This document shows positions 12,441-25,860 of a DNA stretch of 64,000 bases, piece after piece (positions within the stretch are counted from its first letter, which is position 1; every line of letters begins with the position of its first letter). The notes under the pieces were generated by a model. The model worked only from the letters and a program-made list of their open reading frames with translations, was not told the DNA's origin and searched no databases. The position numbers and the translations under genes were made by a program. The stretch comes from Malania oleifera (taxonomy: Eukaryota; Streptophyta; Magnoliopsida; Santalales; Ximeniaceae). The stretch lies in the NCBI RefSeq assembly GCF_029873635.1, contig NC_080420.1:54365457-54429456 (forward strand), read 5' to 3'.

Positions 12441-14484
12441 TGTAATGACCTTCTTAACTTATCATATAATTAAACACATATCACAAAGTCAGCCCGAACA
12501 CATGGGTAATGGAGACACACACCTGTCATACACAGCAGAAACCTAAGCAGCAGTAAATATAAATTACATTCATTAAACCATAAAATGCATAATACCAAAG
12601 TTATCTACAATCCACCAAATATCGTATTTTATACAATTACCAAAACATCCAAAATATACCTAGGATCTCATAACAAAAATCCCCTGATCCTAGTCCAAAA
12701 CTTACCCTCCTAGCGGTGTAACAACTATTGCTTCAGCGGCAACCTCGGTCCGCCGACCTATCTGGGTTTCCTGAAAATTATTTAAGCTGGGGGTGAGACA
12801 CCTCTCAATAAGGGAAGATAAACTAAATACATTTGTGTGGAACCATGAATATTTAATGCTATAGTAGATATACAGTATATTTCACATACTAGAGAATAAT
12901 GAACATAACATGGTTGAGTAAACATATAATTTCATAATACAAATAAAACATATTATTCATGAAATGTCTAATATAATTGATAATATTGTAATTTACCCAG
13001 GATGTATAGCTAACGAATGTCATATATTACACCTCATGATGGGTTGTGCGGCCCAAAGGCGAGACCCAACAATGGCTGGCCGACCACTGCCACGTCAAAA
13101 ATGTCTATAAGTACGATGGACCCACCACACCCTAATCCGGACTGCCAGATGGACGTCTACAACTCTATACTAAAAACCACATTGACTATCCATCTCCCAC
13201 CCCCTCTACTTGCAGAGGCGGTTAGCACAAGTTTGAACTGTAATAATTTGATCTGTATAACTACGGTACCGTGCTCCTGAAACTGAATTGAACTATCATT
13301 CGGGTTCATATAACATATAATACATTATAATATACTGTTTAACGTAAATAGATTGATAGCATTTTCTATAATAACAAACTTACATACGGCCTTACGCCGA
13401 AATCATACATAAATACAGCCTTGCGCCGAAATCATACATCATACACGGCCTCGTGCCGGCTATCAATCATGGCCTTGCGCCAAACATTTCATACATATTA
13501 ATCTAAATAGATAATTTATTTATCATGTCTTCTAAAATCATAATGTACTGCATTATTCCATAATTTCTGAAAATCACTGAATCATGCTTTACTTGCAAAG
13601 TTGCTTTAACATAATATAATTTACGTAAAAATAATATTCATGCCACACAATGCTGAATAAAATCATACATTCTATTCTGAAATCATCTCTTCTGGCATTT
13701 TATACTAAAAATATACATTCTAGTGTAACAGTAGTATTTTCCCAAACATACATTTTCTCAGTAATAATAAGATATAATACATGCTTTCTGAACATAAATC
13801 TACTAATAATTTTCATGGAAAAATTACTACTTTAGTTTATTCCCTTACCTGATTTCTGGAAAAACTCCCTATAATATACTAGTCCTGCACCCACAGGATT
13901 CCCCGTTCAATACCTACCCTAAAGTCAACATCTCTCATAACTAAACTTCAGTATTTCTTCGTATACAACATTTCCTATAATTATAGGAAAGTCAAATTTC
14001 GAATAAAAAGCGTTACCTTGAATTTGAGATGAATTTCAAGGTAACCCTACCAACGATCCACTCCAATAGATTTGCAGAGAACTTTCCTGGGAGTGTCGTG
14101 GTGGTTTCAGATCATTGAATCGACGAAAATCCGGCTTGAAATCTAAGAGAGAAGGGAGGAGGGACGAATTGAGGAGAGAGAGAGAGAGAGAGAGAGGAGT
14201 TCTCGCATGATTTTCGGCCAAAAATGAGGTTTAGGCCTATTTATACACTTGCCTTCGTCGATGAGGTCAAGAAGAAAATTCGTTGACGAATGCTTACTCC
14301 TCATCAAAAAAATTCAGAACTACGATAAATTCCTTCGGTATCTTCTCGTCGACGAGACATGTCCCCGTCGATGAGCCTTTCTTGTGTTCGCGTTGATGAA
14401 TTCCCTGTGTTCGTCGACGAGACCCTATTTACTCTTCTTTCCTCCTTCTGTTATTAAACTACGATAATTGTTTGGGTCTCTACA
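12441..14484 (-). mobile_element. Tekay-1 5' LTR
   Basis: 2044 bp, TGTAGAGACCC to GGTCATTACA on the minus strand. It contains the palindrome array (about 14250-14430, at least 7 copies), a TATA box in 'ctatttatacac' at about 14237, a GA tract (14174-14196), the 'cggccttgcgccgaaatcatac' style minisatellite near 13380-13490, and the ACGGTACCGT palindrome near 13262. It is the uninverted reference for the 3' LTR. Confidence 0.9.
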
Positions 14485-16758
14485 ATAACTTTCCTACTTA
14501 ATTAAAACATGCAATTCTAAAAACTCAACCAATCACAATTTTAGATAAAAACTAATTTTAATGTGATCAAGAACTTAAACAGAAATTCAAAACTTTAAGA
14601 ACTAAACAGTAAATGGAACATGAAAAAAAAAATCAGACTTTAATAAAATTAAACTTAAACTAAATCAAACTTAATAGAATTTAAATTTCAAATAAGACCA
14701 CTGATTCAATTTCTAAAGAAGATATATTTTTCTAGAAAGAAAATCCTAATAGTATAAATAATCTCTATTTAATAAATTATTGTGCTTAATATGCTAGTCC
14801 AAACATACATGTAATTGTCAACTAAAAGCTTCAAGAGTCGAGTTAATGGCAAAAATATTTTTGTAGTTTTTAAAAGTCTCATACTGAGAGAAAACGAATT
14901 TATAAGTAACACATATAAAACTTTTGATGTTTTACTTTCTTTGTTTAAAAAACCAATCAAATAACCTCCAATTGATGTGAAATTTTGCACATAAGTCATT
15001 TTATATGAAAACTTAAAATATGAATCATTTGGTTAGGATTTAAAAACAAATGACAAAAATGATCGTAAAGGTTTTTTTTTAGGGAAAAAAAATCAAACAA
15101 AGTCTAATGAAAAATTGCAAAATTGTGAGAGCATGACTCTAAAATATTTTTGGGGGACTAACACACTCCCTAAACTTGTTTAGTCCTAAAAGAAGCAACA
15201 AATTCCTTTTCCTTAGTCTATGCTCTTCAATTTATAAATTTATCCTTCCTACTCCTTCAACCTCTTTTCCACTTGGACCTTGAAATATATGCATCTTTAA
15301 GAATTTCATCTTTCTCTTGAAAAACCCTATCTATGGATCCAAAAAAACTTGCGAAAATAGTTAGAACTTCTTATTACTTTTGTCATCATCAAAACTAAGG
15401 TTGAAACCTTGGAGCTAACAAGAGAGACTTGGATGAGTCTCAACTTGTTAGGATGATTTACAAGTAAGTACACTCATATTAGAATTGAAATGAAATTATT
15501 TCATCAAGATAACAACAAATGTTGTTTTTGATATGTGTTTCGATTGATTCTCTTCGAGCTATTCAAACTCAATATACAATGTTCAATAAAACCTCTTCGA
15601 TCATTAACTATTAGTAACATCAATTTTGAAATAAATGTCCAACGGATAGGTTCTTTCAAGGGATGAAACGCTAGAGATCAAGAGTTCCAAGAATATTTCA
15701 ATTTTTAAGAGTCAGAAGTCAGCATAAGCGTAAATTGAATAAATATAACTGCTTAGACTCAATGTGCTTAAATATGATATACAATCAAGGGATTAGTCGT
15801 GATTAATCACAAGAAATAAAAGCAACTTAGATGAAGCATAATATACTCAATTACTCTTAATAAATGTCTTAACATACGTCTATCTCAACATCTATAAATG
15901 CATTTATCGTTGCATCTATAATGCGTCTATAATTGCATTGTCAATGCCTCCATAAGTGCATTTGTCAATGTATTTATAAGTGCATCTATAATTGCATATG
16001 TAATTACATCTATCAATGCATATGTCAATACATCATCCAAAATACATTTAAACACAAATATAAGTTTTGTCACAAATCAAAATGAAGTTCCAACATATGG
16101 TTTTTCATTTTTATTTTTTTTTTTTTTTGGCAACCTATTGTCACAATATTTTAATATTCAAACTAATTTTTTATATTAAATCATTCACTTTTTACATACT
16201 TTTTTTTATTAAAATTAAACTAAAAATGACATATGAATTTAAAACATAATTAAACTAAAAATGCTAATAAAATGTTTTAAAACACTGAAAAGTAATAAAA
16301 ACCATTTCAATAATATTTTACACTTTTCTAATTGTCATGTATAAATAAGATTGATCATATAAAGTGAATTTAAAATTATAATAATTAATTAAAATAATTT
16401 TATTTTTATCATACTATTTTAATTTGCATTATTTAGTACTTCAATTATTTTATTCATATTTTTTAAAATTGATTACTTGATTAAAGGACATGAATAAGGA
16501 TTTATTTATTCAATTTTAATTTTTTTTAATATTATAAATAAATATTAGACAGGTTGTTGGTTTTCAATTTTTATGTTTTGTTTTCAGTTTTTTCAGTTTT
16601 TATTTCAGATTTTTATTTTCATAATTTCTTACATTGATATCAAATAGCCGTTGAATATATGTTGTTGTGCATAAAATTTGAGCATTCAATTGAAGTTAGG
16701 GGAGTTTTATTTGGGTTAAAAAACCAAACTGTAAGAGTTAAAGGGGAGTCAAGAATCA
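14485..16758. other. AT-rich region without a recognised gene
   Basis: No long ORF, no conserved motif and no LTR termini found. A short 'ggggactaacacactccct' phrase near 15153 looks repeat-like, but I cannot place it. The only structured part is the minisatellite at 15876-16035. Confidence 0.6.
15876..16035. repeat. Imperfect minisatellite of 'gcatctataa..tgcat' units
   Basis: About ten degenerate units of 14-17 bp built from 'tgcat', 'ctataa' and 'tgtcaa' words run in tandem. It lies between the two gypsy elements in otherwise unstructured DNA. Confidence 0.7.
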
Positions 16759-17493
16759 TGCATTGGGATTGTTCTAGAGGGAGGATCCATCATGTTGGGA
16801 CAAGAGCCTTAGTGTCATAGCCACTATGCACAAAACAACTTTGGTTTCATATTTAAAAATTATTTATGAGAAGAGTAAACCATCAAAATGTTGTTGGGTG
16901 GGATGCTGAGGAAAGGGACGAAGAGAGTTGAACCCTGCAAAGGAACACGAATAATTAAGTGATCGTTCGAAACATGTCAACATGGTAAAGATTTTAATTA
17001 CATAAATAGGATTTGTTTAGGGGTATTATGGGCATTTTATAAATTTTTTGGGCACTCGGACGCTTATGGATTTAAATCACATAAGAAGGGTTTAATGAGG
17101 ATATATTGACCATCATATAAATTTTCAAGACATAATATAAATTTAAAATTAAAATAAAGAGCACTCAAAACACAAATGTATGCATGAAAACTTGTCACAT
17201 TAAGGCTGCCATAAAATGATAAAAATATATTTTACATTTTAGAAGTAGTTTAATCATTTAATAAATAATTTAGTTTCTTATAAACTAGTTCTTGACATAC
17301 ACTACATGCATATGAAGACATTTTAGGAATTCAAAAGATATTTATAGATCAATAAGGTACGTCATTGTCCAAGACAATGAAACACAATGAAGAAAAGGAC
17401 TACTTGTTTTATTCAAATAAGAGAACAACCATACAAACATTAACACAAGTAATTTGATATCTATTGTAAATCTCTGGAGAATATGTGTAAGCA
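16759..17493 (-). mobile_element. E0 3' LTR
   Basis: On the minus strand it runs from TGCTTACACATATTC, just after a polypurine tract, to CCAATGCA. It contains an AATAAAA signal near 17412 and a 'ctataaat' TATA-like box near 17342. About 580 bp match the right-hand copy at 40023-40600. About 735 bp long; the low boundary is estimated from the TG..CA rule. Confidence 0.65.
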
Positions 17494-17520
17494 ATCTCCA
17501 CCCCCCCCCCCCCCAAAAAA
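17494..17520 (-). promoter_or_regulatory. E0 polypurine tract (poly-G expanded)
   Basis: The minus strand has a run of T, then about 14 G, then TGGAGAT, directly before the 3' LTR start. This is where the plus-strand primer should lie. The G run looks expanded. Confidence 0.6.
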
Positions 17521-19400
17521 AATTATCCCATTACATTATTAACCCTTGACATCTTCTCCCACTTGTTTTATCGATGTCCTCGTCAATTTGCTGTAAGAAG
17601 TCTTCAATCCTCATATTATAGTGCCGCTATCTTAGAGTTTAGGAAATCTTGAATCTTTCGTGTGGCATGCTAGAAGTTTTCTATCTTCTCCCAACTATTC
17701 TCCTTCTCTCAACCCTATCCTCTTAACCAGATACTATTGTTGTTGACGGCTTTCTTTGTTGACGACTTTTTCTGCAAGGATCTCCTCGACATATGTGATT
17801 ATAGTCTTCATTTTGAAAATGGTTGGCTCCTTGAATTTTGTTGGTCCAAATTTTTTTGATCATTATGGAATGGTTTTAAGTTATTGGTGTGAAACACTAG
17901 ATGGACTGGTTATTTATGGCTCTTTATCTACTCTGGTTGTTCAAGTTGATAAGATGTATGTCCAACTTTTTCCATCACCTTGATTGGGCCTTCATATCGT
18001 CGTAGAAGTATTCATTTCTTGCCATGAAGAAATTGAAATGCTTTTGGTAGCTTTTCTGCAAGCACCAAGTCTCCAGCTTCAAATTGTTGTGGTCATCGCA
18101 CTTTGTATGCCTCTTTCTTCCTCAAACTCTGCCATAAGAACTTGGAGTTTATATCATAGTGAAGGTAAGGTAACACTATGATTCTTACTCAAAAAATAGA
18201 CCGAATGCATTTGAGTTGTTGGCTTGTTCGATCAGACAACATTCATGAGTCACTCGTTCAACTGTCCCTCGGAGACATGGTTGAGAAGTACTATGCATGG
18301 TTTCCCCCCGTCTTAGTCCCACCCAGCAAGATATGACACAACCAAAAAATGTAAGTGAACCTGCACGAGCCTTATTTTATTAGTAAATTCAAGCCCTTTA
18401 AAGACTAAAGAAATGGATCAAAAAAAAGGGGAGACTTCTACAACAGGCTATGCCACCCAAACCAACTAAGGGAAGTCACATCCATCCTATTGCAAGCACT
18501 TACAATGCATTTTAAAGCTTTTTCCAACTAGGCTCAAGTGACTTCTTTGTTTTGTAACCAGTTCTTTGTGAATTGGTATGTTTTTAGGCAATTTCCACTA
18601 TATGGACCGTTGAAAGTGTACGAGAGAGTTTGTTGTTGACCTATAACTATCTCAAAAGGACTTTTATTAGTTATAGAAGATTTCGTAGAATTAAAGCAAA
18701 ATTTCATTGTATCCAATAATGAAACCCAATTTTTCTTATTAGATTTCACAAAGTGTCATAAGTATTCTTCCAAAGTCCCATTAAAACATTCTGTATGGCC
18801 ATTTTCTTAAGGGTGGTAGCTTGTGGAAACAGTGAGGCTTAATCCCATCAAACGGAATAGCTCTCTCCAAAATCCACTAGTGAATCTTACGTCTCTATCC
18901 CTGATTAGGCTCTCTGGGACTCCCCAATACTTCACCATATGCTTGAAGAATAACTAGATTGTATTCTCTACAAAACATGACTTTAAAACAGGTACAAAAG
19001 TTGCATACTTTGAAAATCGATTAATTACCACCAAGATTGTGTCATGGTCCTCTACCTTTGGTAAAGAGGAAATGAAATCTAGACAGACACTTTCCCATGA
19101 TCTTGTCAGTACTGAGAATGACTCCATCAATCCTAGGATCTTCTTTCTCTCCACCTTGCTTTGCTGACAAATCTAACATGTTTTTGTATGCCTTATTACA
19201 CCATATTCCATATATGGCCAATAGTACCCCTGTGTGATTGCTGCCTGAGTTTGTCGCCATCTCAAGTGCCTTGACCACAAGGTGTAATGGCATTCTTTTA
19301 ATAATGTCATCCTTAAGTTCCCAACTTTGAGCGCATATAGTCGCTTTCCTTTTGTCTTTAACAAACCATATTCTATCTAGAATTGTTGTGTCTTCCCTTC
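17521..19400 (-). pseudogene. E0 integrase and pol 3' end
   Basis: Minus-strand translation gives: the zinc region HYTLWSRHLRW..YWPYMEYG..HTKTC.ICQQSKVE (about 19290-19150); core Asp in CLDFISSLPK with ILVVINRFSKYATFVP (about 19090-18990); second Asp in LIRDRDVRF near 18890; and YHP.ENGHTECFNG with the catalytic Glu near 18790. NWVSLLDTMKFCFNS and NKSPFEIVIGQQ follow (18534-18749). Below about 18500 the C-terminal domain is barely recognisable. Several stops are present (for example between KTC and ICQQ), so the protein is dead. The lineage call rests on the integrase wording. Confidence 0.8.
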
Positions 19401-20420
19401 TTCTACCAATTTTATCAACGCTTGGGCTTGCTGGTCTACTCTTAAGTGTTTCCTAATAAGTTCCTTCATAGATAAATAAGCGCTACCAGTCGATAGATAA
19501 CCTATGAACTTCAATGCCGCTAATTCTATTTTCCTACTTAAAGCATCAACCACCTTTTTTGTCTTCCCTGCCTTGTATTCAAAGACGAAATCAAATTCAA
19601 CTAATTTCTCTTGCCTACGAGCTTGTTTTTAAGTTAATCTTGGTTGTGACAAGAAGTGTGTCGTAGCCACATTATCTATCTTTACCACAAATCTAGACCC
19701 CAAAAGATAGTGCCTGTATAATAGGGGACAGTGTACCATAACTAGAAGGTCTTTCACTTGGGTCGTATAGTTCTATTCGACACCTGTTAGTTTTTTTACT
19801 TTCAAAAGCAATTGGATGCCCTTCCTGAAAAAGGGCCCACAAATTCAAATGCATTTTCCTGTACTTCTAATGGATTCATCACACCATGAAAGATTAGCAC
19901 TAGATCCTCTGCAATTTTCTTCTCTAGTTCATCAAATGCCAATTGAAAATCTTCTGACCACCCCCACTTGGCCCCTATTTTCAACAAGTCTATCAATGGT
20001 ACGATTCTTCTAGACTAACCCTCTATGAACTTCTTGTAGTAGTTGGCAAGTCCCAAGAAGGATCATAGCTCACAAACGGATAAGGTGGTTTCCACTTATG
20101 AATGCTTTATACCTTAGCTGGATCAATTCATATCTACCCCATCTTCAATGATATGCCCTAAGAACTTGACTCCTCTCTGTTCAAAAGCACATTTCTCCCT
20201 TTTTATGTACAACTAATTTTCCTTAAGTTTTTGAAAGACTCACCACAGATGTTCTTTGTGTTTAGATAGAGACGAGCTAAACACCACAATGTTATCAAGG
20301 TATACAACTACAAATTTATCAAGGTAGTCCTAAAAAACCTGACTCATTAAAGTACAAAAACTAACAAGTGCATTTATAGTATGAAAGGCATAACATGGAA
20401 TTCAAATGCTCAATACTGAG
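19401..20420 (-). pseudogene. E0 RNase H and C-terminal half of RT
   Basis: Reading down the minus strand from 20420: an ACTCAG junction; RT text equivalent to 'FLVMPFGL' in broken form; VVVYLDNIVV at about 20300-20270, where the second Asp of the YxDD active site is Asn; the connection domain; the ORF 19802-19996 with WSEDFQLAFDELEKKI; then RNase H with FVVKIDNVAT and YKAGKTKKVVDALSRK near 19530-19690. The other half of the RT is at 29482-29720, beyond SIRE-1. Confidence 0.78.
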
Positions 20421-20563
20421 TGAAAACTAAGGTGTAGTCCCAAGAGGGGGAGTGAATTGGGTTTTAAAAGTTTCTTTTAACTCCTTTTATAAATTCTCAA
20501 CTTATTGTAAGTGTAGACACCCTATTTTTGCCCTAACCAAATAGAGCAAGGGGACCTTTCTCA

Positions 20564-20625
20564 TTGTATTATTATTATTATTATTTCCTTATTTTTATTA
20601 TTATTATTTTATTATCACTATTATT

Positions 20626-20695
<70 letters not shown>

Positions 20696-21000
20696 GATTT
20701 TTATTGTTGTTATTTATATTATTATTTTTATTTTTATTTTCACTATTATTATTATTAATTATTTTCCTATATTGATATAAGTAATTTATTATTATTACTA
20801 TTATTTTATTATTATTATTTATTTTTATAAGTAATTATTATTATCACTATTATTTATTTATTATTATTTTACTAATAATATCTTTATTATTTTATAATTA
20901 TTTATTATTATTTACTATTTAGTAGTATTATTATTATTATTACCTTATTGATACTTATATTATTATGATAATTATTATTATTATTATTTCCATTTTCATT
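20564..21000. repeat. Long (ATT)n-derived microsatellite block
   Basis: A nearly pure (TTA)n run occupies about 20630-20690, flanked on both sides by decaying ATT units over about 430 bp. It lies inside the Tat solo LTR. The poly-tyrosine ORF on the plus strand is an artefact of the repeat. Confidence 0.95.
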
Positions 21001-21726
21001 ATTACCATAAGAATAAAAGCATAAAAAAAATAATAAAATAAAATAAAAAAGGAAGTTTTTTTAGGGTTTTTTCAAGTTTTTTTATATAACGGAGCCGGGG
21101 CGCACAGCCAAGCTAGGAGGCAACCCTAAAAAGAAAACAAAGACTCCTTTGCTGCTGCGCAGCTCCCCCTCAGGCAGCCATCCTTCCCTCATTCTCTCAT
21201 CTTTTTCTCCCCGTCTCTCATAGACCCCTCTTCTTCCAGCCATCTCTCTGAAGTCACCCTGCACCACACCAGTTCCAGGAAACCAGCACCAGCAGACCAC
21301 CCACCATCTCTCCTCCTCTGCAGCTCAGCTGTGATAGCCACAGAGCACCAGCAGCTCCCTGTCTCGGTCTCTGCAGCAGCCAAGCGATCAGCCGCCACCG
21401 AACAGCCACAGCAACACGAGAGGCCGCTCCAAACCGCTGTTCGCCTGCTAGCCAACAGCCTCCACCATCCTCGGCCAAACAGCTGCAGACGCATTGCCTG
21501 AAAGGACTGCTCCCGCCACCTCATTGTGAACCCGAGAGGCCACTGCACATTGCCGCTCACCTTGCTGTATCCTAGATCCCGGTAGCCGCAACTCCAGCCG
21601 CGAGCCCCAACGGCGAAACCTCCCAGTGCCGTCGCTCTCTGCCACCCCCGGTGACCTCCCGCTGCTGCTCCCGGCCACCCACAGCACACACTTACACACA
21701 CAGTAAATACACACACACTCACTCGC

Positions 21727-21763
<37 letters not shown>

Positions 21764-22369
21764 TGGTTTTATTTTGATTCTTAAAGTTCAAGTTTTTATT
21801 TTTTTTTTCTTTTTTTCCTTTTCTTTTATTTGCATGTGTGTGTATACTAATATAATATTTGTTGCGGTATTTAGTGTGTGTATATTAATATAATATTTGT
21901 TGTAGTATTTAGTAATATTTATATCTAGGCTATGAATATATGTATATTAATATATTATTTGTTGTAATATTTAGTTAATGTTTATATATAGGCTATGTAT
22001 GTATGTATGTTGATATATTATTTGTTGTAGTATTTAATTAATATTTGTATCTAGATTATATATGTGTATATATTAAATGAGTGATTTTTATTATTGTCAT
22101 ATTTATTTAACATCCATGCTTAATAATGAATATTCATGTTTATATTTCTAAGTGTTTGTTATTAAATGGTTATAATTGTTATTGTAAAATTTTCTTGTTA
22201 AGTTTAAATTTTTATTATTGTAAGATTTCTAATGTCTTGTATTTTGACTGCACATATTATTTAATGATGATTGTTATGATTGTAAAATTTTTATGGTTAA
22301 AACCTATTATTTAATATTCAATTTTAAATTTTTGTTGTATTTATTGTAAATATTAAATGATGTATTATC

Positions 22370-22750
22370 AAGGTAGGGTTTTTACATATTTAGTAGTTAG
22401 GTAATATTACATATTTAGTAAATTAGGATCTTAGGTAACTACATATTTAGTAATGATATATACTTAGTATCTTAATACATTTATTATTAATCATTTTTAG
22501 TATAGTAATATGTATAGCATCATTTATTTATAGTATCTTAATACATTTAGCATTACATTAACATATTTAGTGTCTTAATATATTCAGCATTAATTATTCC
22601 TAATATATTGGTATACCTAGTGTTACTTATTTATAGTATCTTAATATATTTAGTATTAGCTATTTCTAGTATATTAATAATTTTAGTATCTTAATATATT
22701 TCGTAGTATTCATTTTTAGCACACTGAATTATCCAATATTATTTATTATT
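22370..22750. repeat. Degenerate repeats of 'atatttagtatcttaatac' words
   Basis: About 12 imperfect units of 25-40 bp, each combining 'tacatatttag' with 'gtatcttaata', fill this part of the Tat LTR. AT-only composition makes unit edges uncertain. Confidence 0.65.
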
Positions 22751-24854
22751 AAATGCTTAGTATTACGTATGTTTATTATGTTGATATTGCATTATTTGTT
22801 CTAATATTTTCAGTATATATAGAATTATGTATTTTGTTATTGTTAATATTTTTTTTTTTAGTATTTTAGTGCGTATAGCATTATTTACTAGGGTATTAAT
22901 AGTTATCATTATCATTGTTATGATTTTGGGTTATATCATATGTTGTGTTATGTTTAGTATTATATATATTTGTATTAATTAGTTTTATTATGTTTATTAA
23001 ATATTTTCTTGATTTTAATCCCTATGATTTTAATGCGGGGGGGTATGTGCCTTCGGGCTTCACGTTCCTTAAGCTCTGAGGGAATATATATGTATATATT
23101 TATTTATTTATTTGTTTATTTATTTATTTTTTATATGTATTTATAAATTCATAAAAATGAGTAATTTAAGTACTTATTAAATTAACTTAAGGATAATTTC
23201 AAATTAATTAGGTACCGTTCGTAAGAACGGGCGCGTAGGGGGTGCTCGTACCTTCCCCTCGCGTAACCGAACTCACGAACCTAACTCTCGTAATGTAGAC
23301 CTATTTTACCCCTAACGGGGTAGTCATCACATGTTCTAACCACACTAAAGGTTAGTGGTGACTCCGACATTCCATGTTTTTCCATGAAAATATTAAAATT
23401 GATTTTTAATTTCGCCGCCTGGGGCACACGTGCTCCCGGGACGTCGCGACAGTAAGTTTAGTACTCAAATAAGGATACTTTGAATTACAATAGCAGCTAG
23501 AAATCAATATTCACTTTTAAAACTTTAAGAATGAGTAAATTAACTTGATCTTGCAGTAATGTCAATAAACACCCAACCAATAAATTGATTCAATCAACGC
23601 AAACCAATGATTCACAATGTAATGCTTTCAGCTTTTGAATAATTCAATCCTCTCAGCAAGATAACCAAAACAAGATTCACACTAAAGAATGAATTCAACA
23701 AAACTTCCAAGTTTCAATGATTGAGTAACTCAAATTAGAGTTTGATAAAAGCCTTATTTTAATGAAGCACGACTGAAAATTCCAGCACTCTTCCAAAACT
23801 CATACTTTATAAAAACTTTCAATTAATGAGTATTGGGTGTTAATCAATCAACCTACTCCTTTATGGTTTACGCAAAAAGTATTGATCAACCAACGTACTC
23901 CCGTTTAGTTTTCGCAATCCCAAATTCAAATTAATTTTTGGTTTATTTAATATCCAATCCACACAATTTATAGATTTGAAATTTACAACCACACAGTTAT
24001 ATATGTGCAAAAAATTAAAGATAGTTTAGGGAAAGAGAGTGAGATCAAATTTTTTACGAGGTTCGTCTTATACCCAGCCTACGTCCTTGTCTTAGGTAAG
24101 ACTACCTAAGGATTCCACTATAGCATTCCTTTGCGGCAGAACAAACCGTTACGATTTCTCATTTAGGGTGGAACCCCCTCTCCAAGCAACACCCCACGCT
24201 CGGTACAACGATTCAACCAACCTTGAACTATTAAAAACTAAAAAAGAAATAAGAAACAATTTAGTGTACAATGACACTCTCAAAAGAGTAGATTAGTACA
24301 ATTGAAATCTATATACTTCAATCAAAATCACAATATAGAAAGATGAAGCTCAAGTATATATATCACCGGGGTTCTTTCTTAGGTTGAATAACTCAGTAAA
24401 AATGCAAAGACCCATGAGCTTTTCTCAACAAAATCGCAACAAGTAATTCAACTAGAGTATAGGCAAGGTAGCTTTGAAGAGTAGAAAGAATTTGATTGAT
24501 TTGCAACTTCTGAGTCGTTGGTGTATTTGATCCTTGGGTTTAATCATGTATTTATATAGTTTAATGAGTATTTTTCATGTTTCCCAAGTTGCTTGGAGTA
24601 TTCCCCAAGTTTTCACAAAGTTTGATGGCCAAGAAATCACTTTTGGAAAGTTTCTTAGCTATTAAAATTTGAATTTCGAAGGTTCAAGGGCCTGAACTCA
24701 AGGGGTCAGTCACTTGGATTTTAAATAATCCTTGTGTGCAGTTGACCTTGTATTCACATACTTGAGTCCTAAAATATCATCACTTAAGCAAATATGTTAA
24801 GTTCCTTTGATTTGTTATCATCAAAACAAGATTTTAAGTCTTGTAAGGCCAACA

Positions 24855-25188
24855 ATCTTTTCCTTTTTGAGATGGCAAACAAGGAGAAAATATGAGTAAG
24901 CCTTAAAAGGGCCCCTCCTTACAATAAGCATCAACTTAACAATATTTGCAATATCAAGATCAATCTCAATAAGCATATCAAAATTCATGATCAATTTCAA
25001 AACATTTTCATATATCAAGATTAGCTTAATATCACATCATGTCATAATTCAAGATCAATTATCATGCTCACATACATCATTTCATAGTTGAGCCAATATA
25101 CATGCTTAGGTATGTCATGCTAGTGTCATGCTCAATTTTTGCCCAAAAATTCTCCCCTTTTTGACATCAATCAAAAAGAGTGAGATAT

Positions 25189-25241
<53 letters not shown>

Positions 25242-25860
25242 ATAAGCAAAAATTTGCATTCAACATGCATAAAAAGATAAACAACAAGTTCCAAAGTAGC
25301 ATGAAAAAAATACAAACAATTATATATCAAAATTTTAAATAATCTCCATAAATCATGATTTCATAGCTTAACAAATCTAACTCCCCTTGAATGAAATGTA
25401 TTTTATGTTTGATAAATTCATAATTTCATTCTTAAAGTATAAACTATGTATTCATGAAAGTGTCAAGATTACCCATCATGCTTTCAAATTTATCATGTCA
25501 TGCTCAAATATCAATTAATTTCATGTAAGTGCTCATGGATACAAATATCAAGAATAATACCAATATCATATCAGTATTATCAATATCATAACATGCTCAT
25601 GTTTAGCAAGTTATTTCAATTTAGCAATTCAATCTCTCTCTTTTGATTTATCATTTTATCAAGCTTTGAATGACTTTCTTGATTTTGAAGATAAGTCTTG
25701 TACAATCCAAGCTTTCTTTATTTGTGGCCAACAATGCCATTTTTGTATTCATTTGTTTCAATGTTATAGTCGTCAATAAACTCATAAGCTCTTCTTTTCT
25801 TCATTTCAACTACTTCAATATTCTTGTAATTGGATTAATTGGTTCTCTTATTTTCTAAAA
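24855..25860 (-). other. SIRE-1 internal non-coding region (pol deleted)
   Basis: AT-rich. On the minus strand 25135-25165 reads like the 'aaaaaggggagaat' tract found near the 3' end of SIRE elements. A (TA)n repeat lies at about 25190-25237. No RT, integrase or protease motif was found on either strand, so the coding region between gag and the 3' LTR has been lost. Confidence 0.6.

Larger units (their letters stand above)
5656..14484 (-). mobile_element. Tekay-1: decayed Ty3/gypsy chromovirus
   Basis: Minus-strand element with 5' LTR (12441-14484), tRNA-iMet primer site, gag, protease, RT, RNase H, integrase, polypurine tract (7670-7682) and 3' LTR (to 7669). Domain order and sequence match Tekay-2 on the other strand at 41662-51085, which served as a guide. 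Every domain is interrupted by stops or frameshifts. The 3' LTR lacks about 80 bp at its outer end and carries an internal inversion, so the left target duplication cannot be checked. The right flank begins ATAAC. Confidence 0.9.
20512..23451. mobile_element. Solo LTR of a Tat/Ogre element
   Basis: Starts TGTAGACACCCTATTTTTG, ends GGGACGTCGCGACA, and is flanked by perfect 5-bp duplications GTAAG (20507-20511 and 23452-23456). These termini, plus 'gtgactccgac' and the GTTCGTAAGAACGGGCGCG block near 23218, are typical of Tat-lineage LTRs. At 2940 bp no internal domain is present. The orientation reading plus-strand from TG to CA fits the usual Tat LTR. The GC-rich part 21090-21690 corresponds to the transcribed middle of such LTRs; ORFs there are incidental. 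Confidence 0.88.
20421..24854 (-). mobile_element. SIRE-1 3' LTR, interrupted by a Tat solo LTR
   Basis: The LTR body is 20421-20511 plus 23457-24854, about 1.49 kb. The minus-strand start TGTTGGCCTTACAA (24854) is identical to that of the 5' LTR, and a purine tract (24855-24871) adjoins it. Compared with the 5' LTR it lacks about 0.6 kb (the equivalent of about 28690-29350). The 5' LTR in turn lacks the terminal 'ggtgtagtcccaagaggggg' block kept here. Confidence 0.85.

Noticed and set aside
17756..18181. Two adjacent plus-strand ORFs as a host gene
   Set aside because: They are antisense to the E0 pol end, whose integrase motifs on the minus strand explain the region.
20564..20758. ORF encoding mostly tyrosine
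   Set aside because: Direct product of the ATT microsatellite.
21189..21791. 200-codon minus-strand ORF and overlapping GC-rich ORFs
   Set aside because: They lie wholly inside the Tat solo LTR, overlap each other in several frames, and have low-complexity composition. GC-rich LTR sequence is open by chance.
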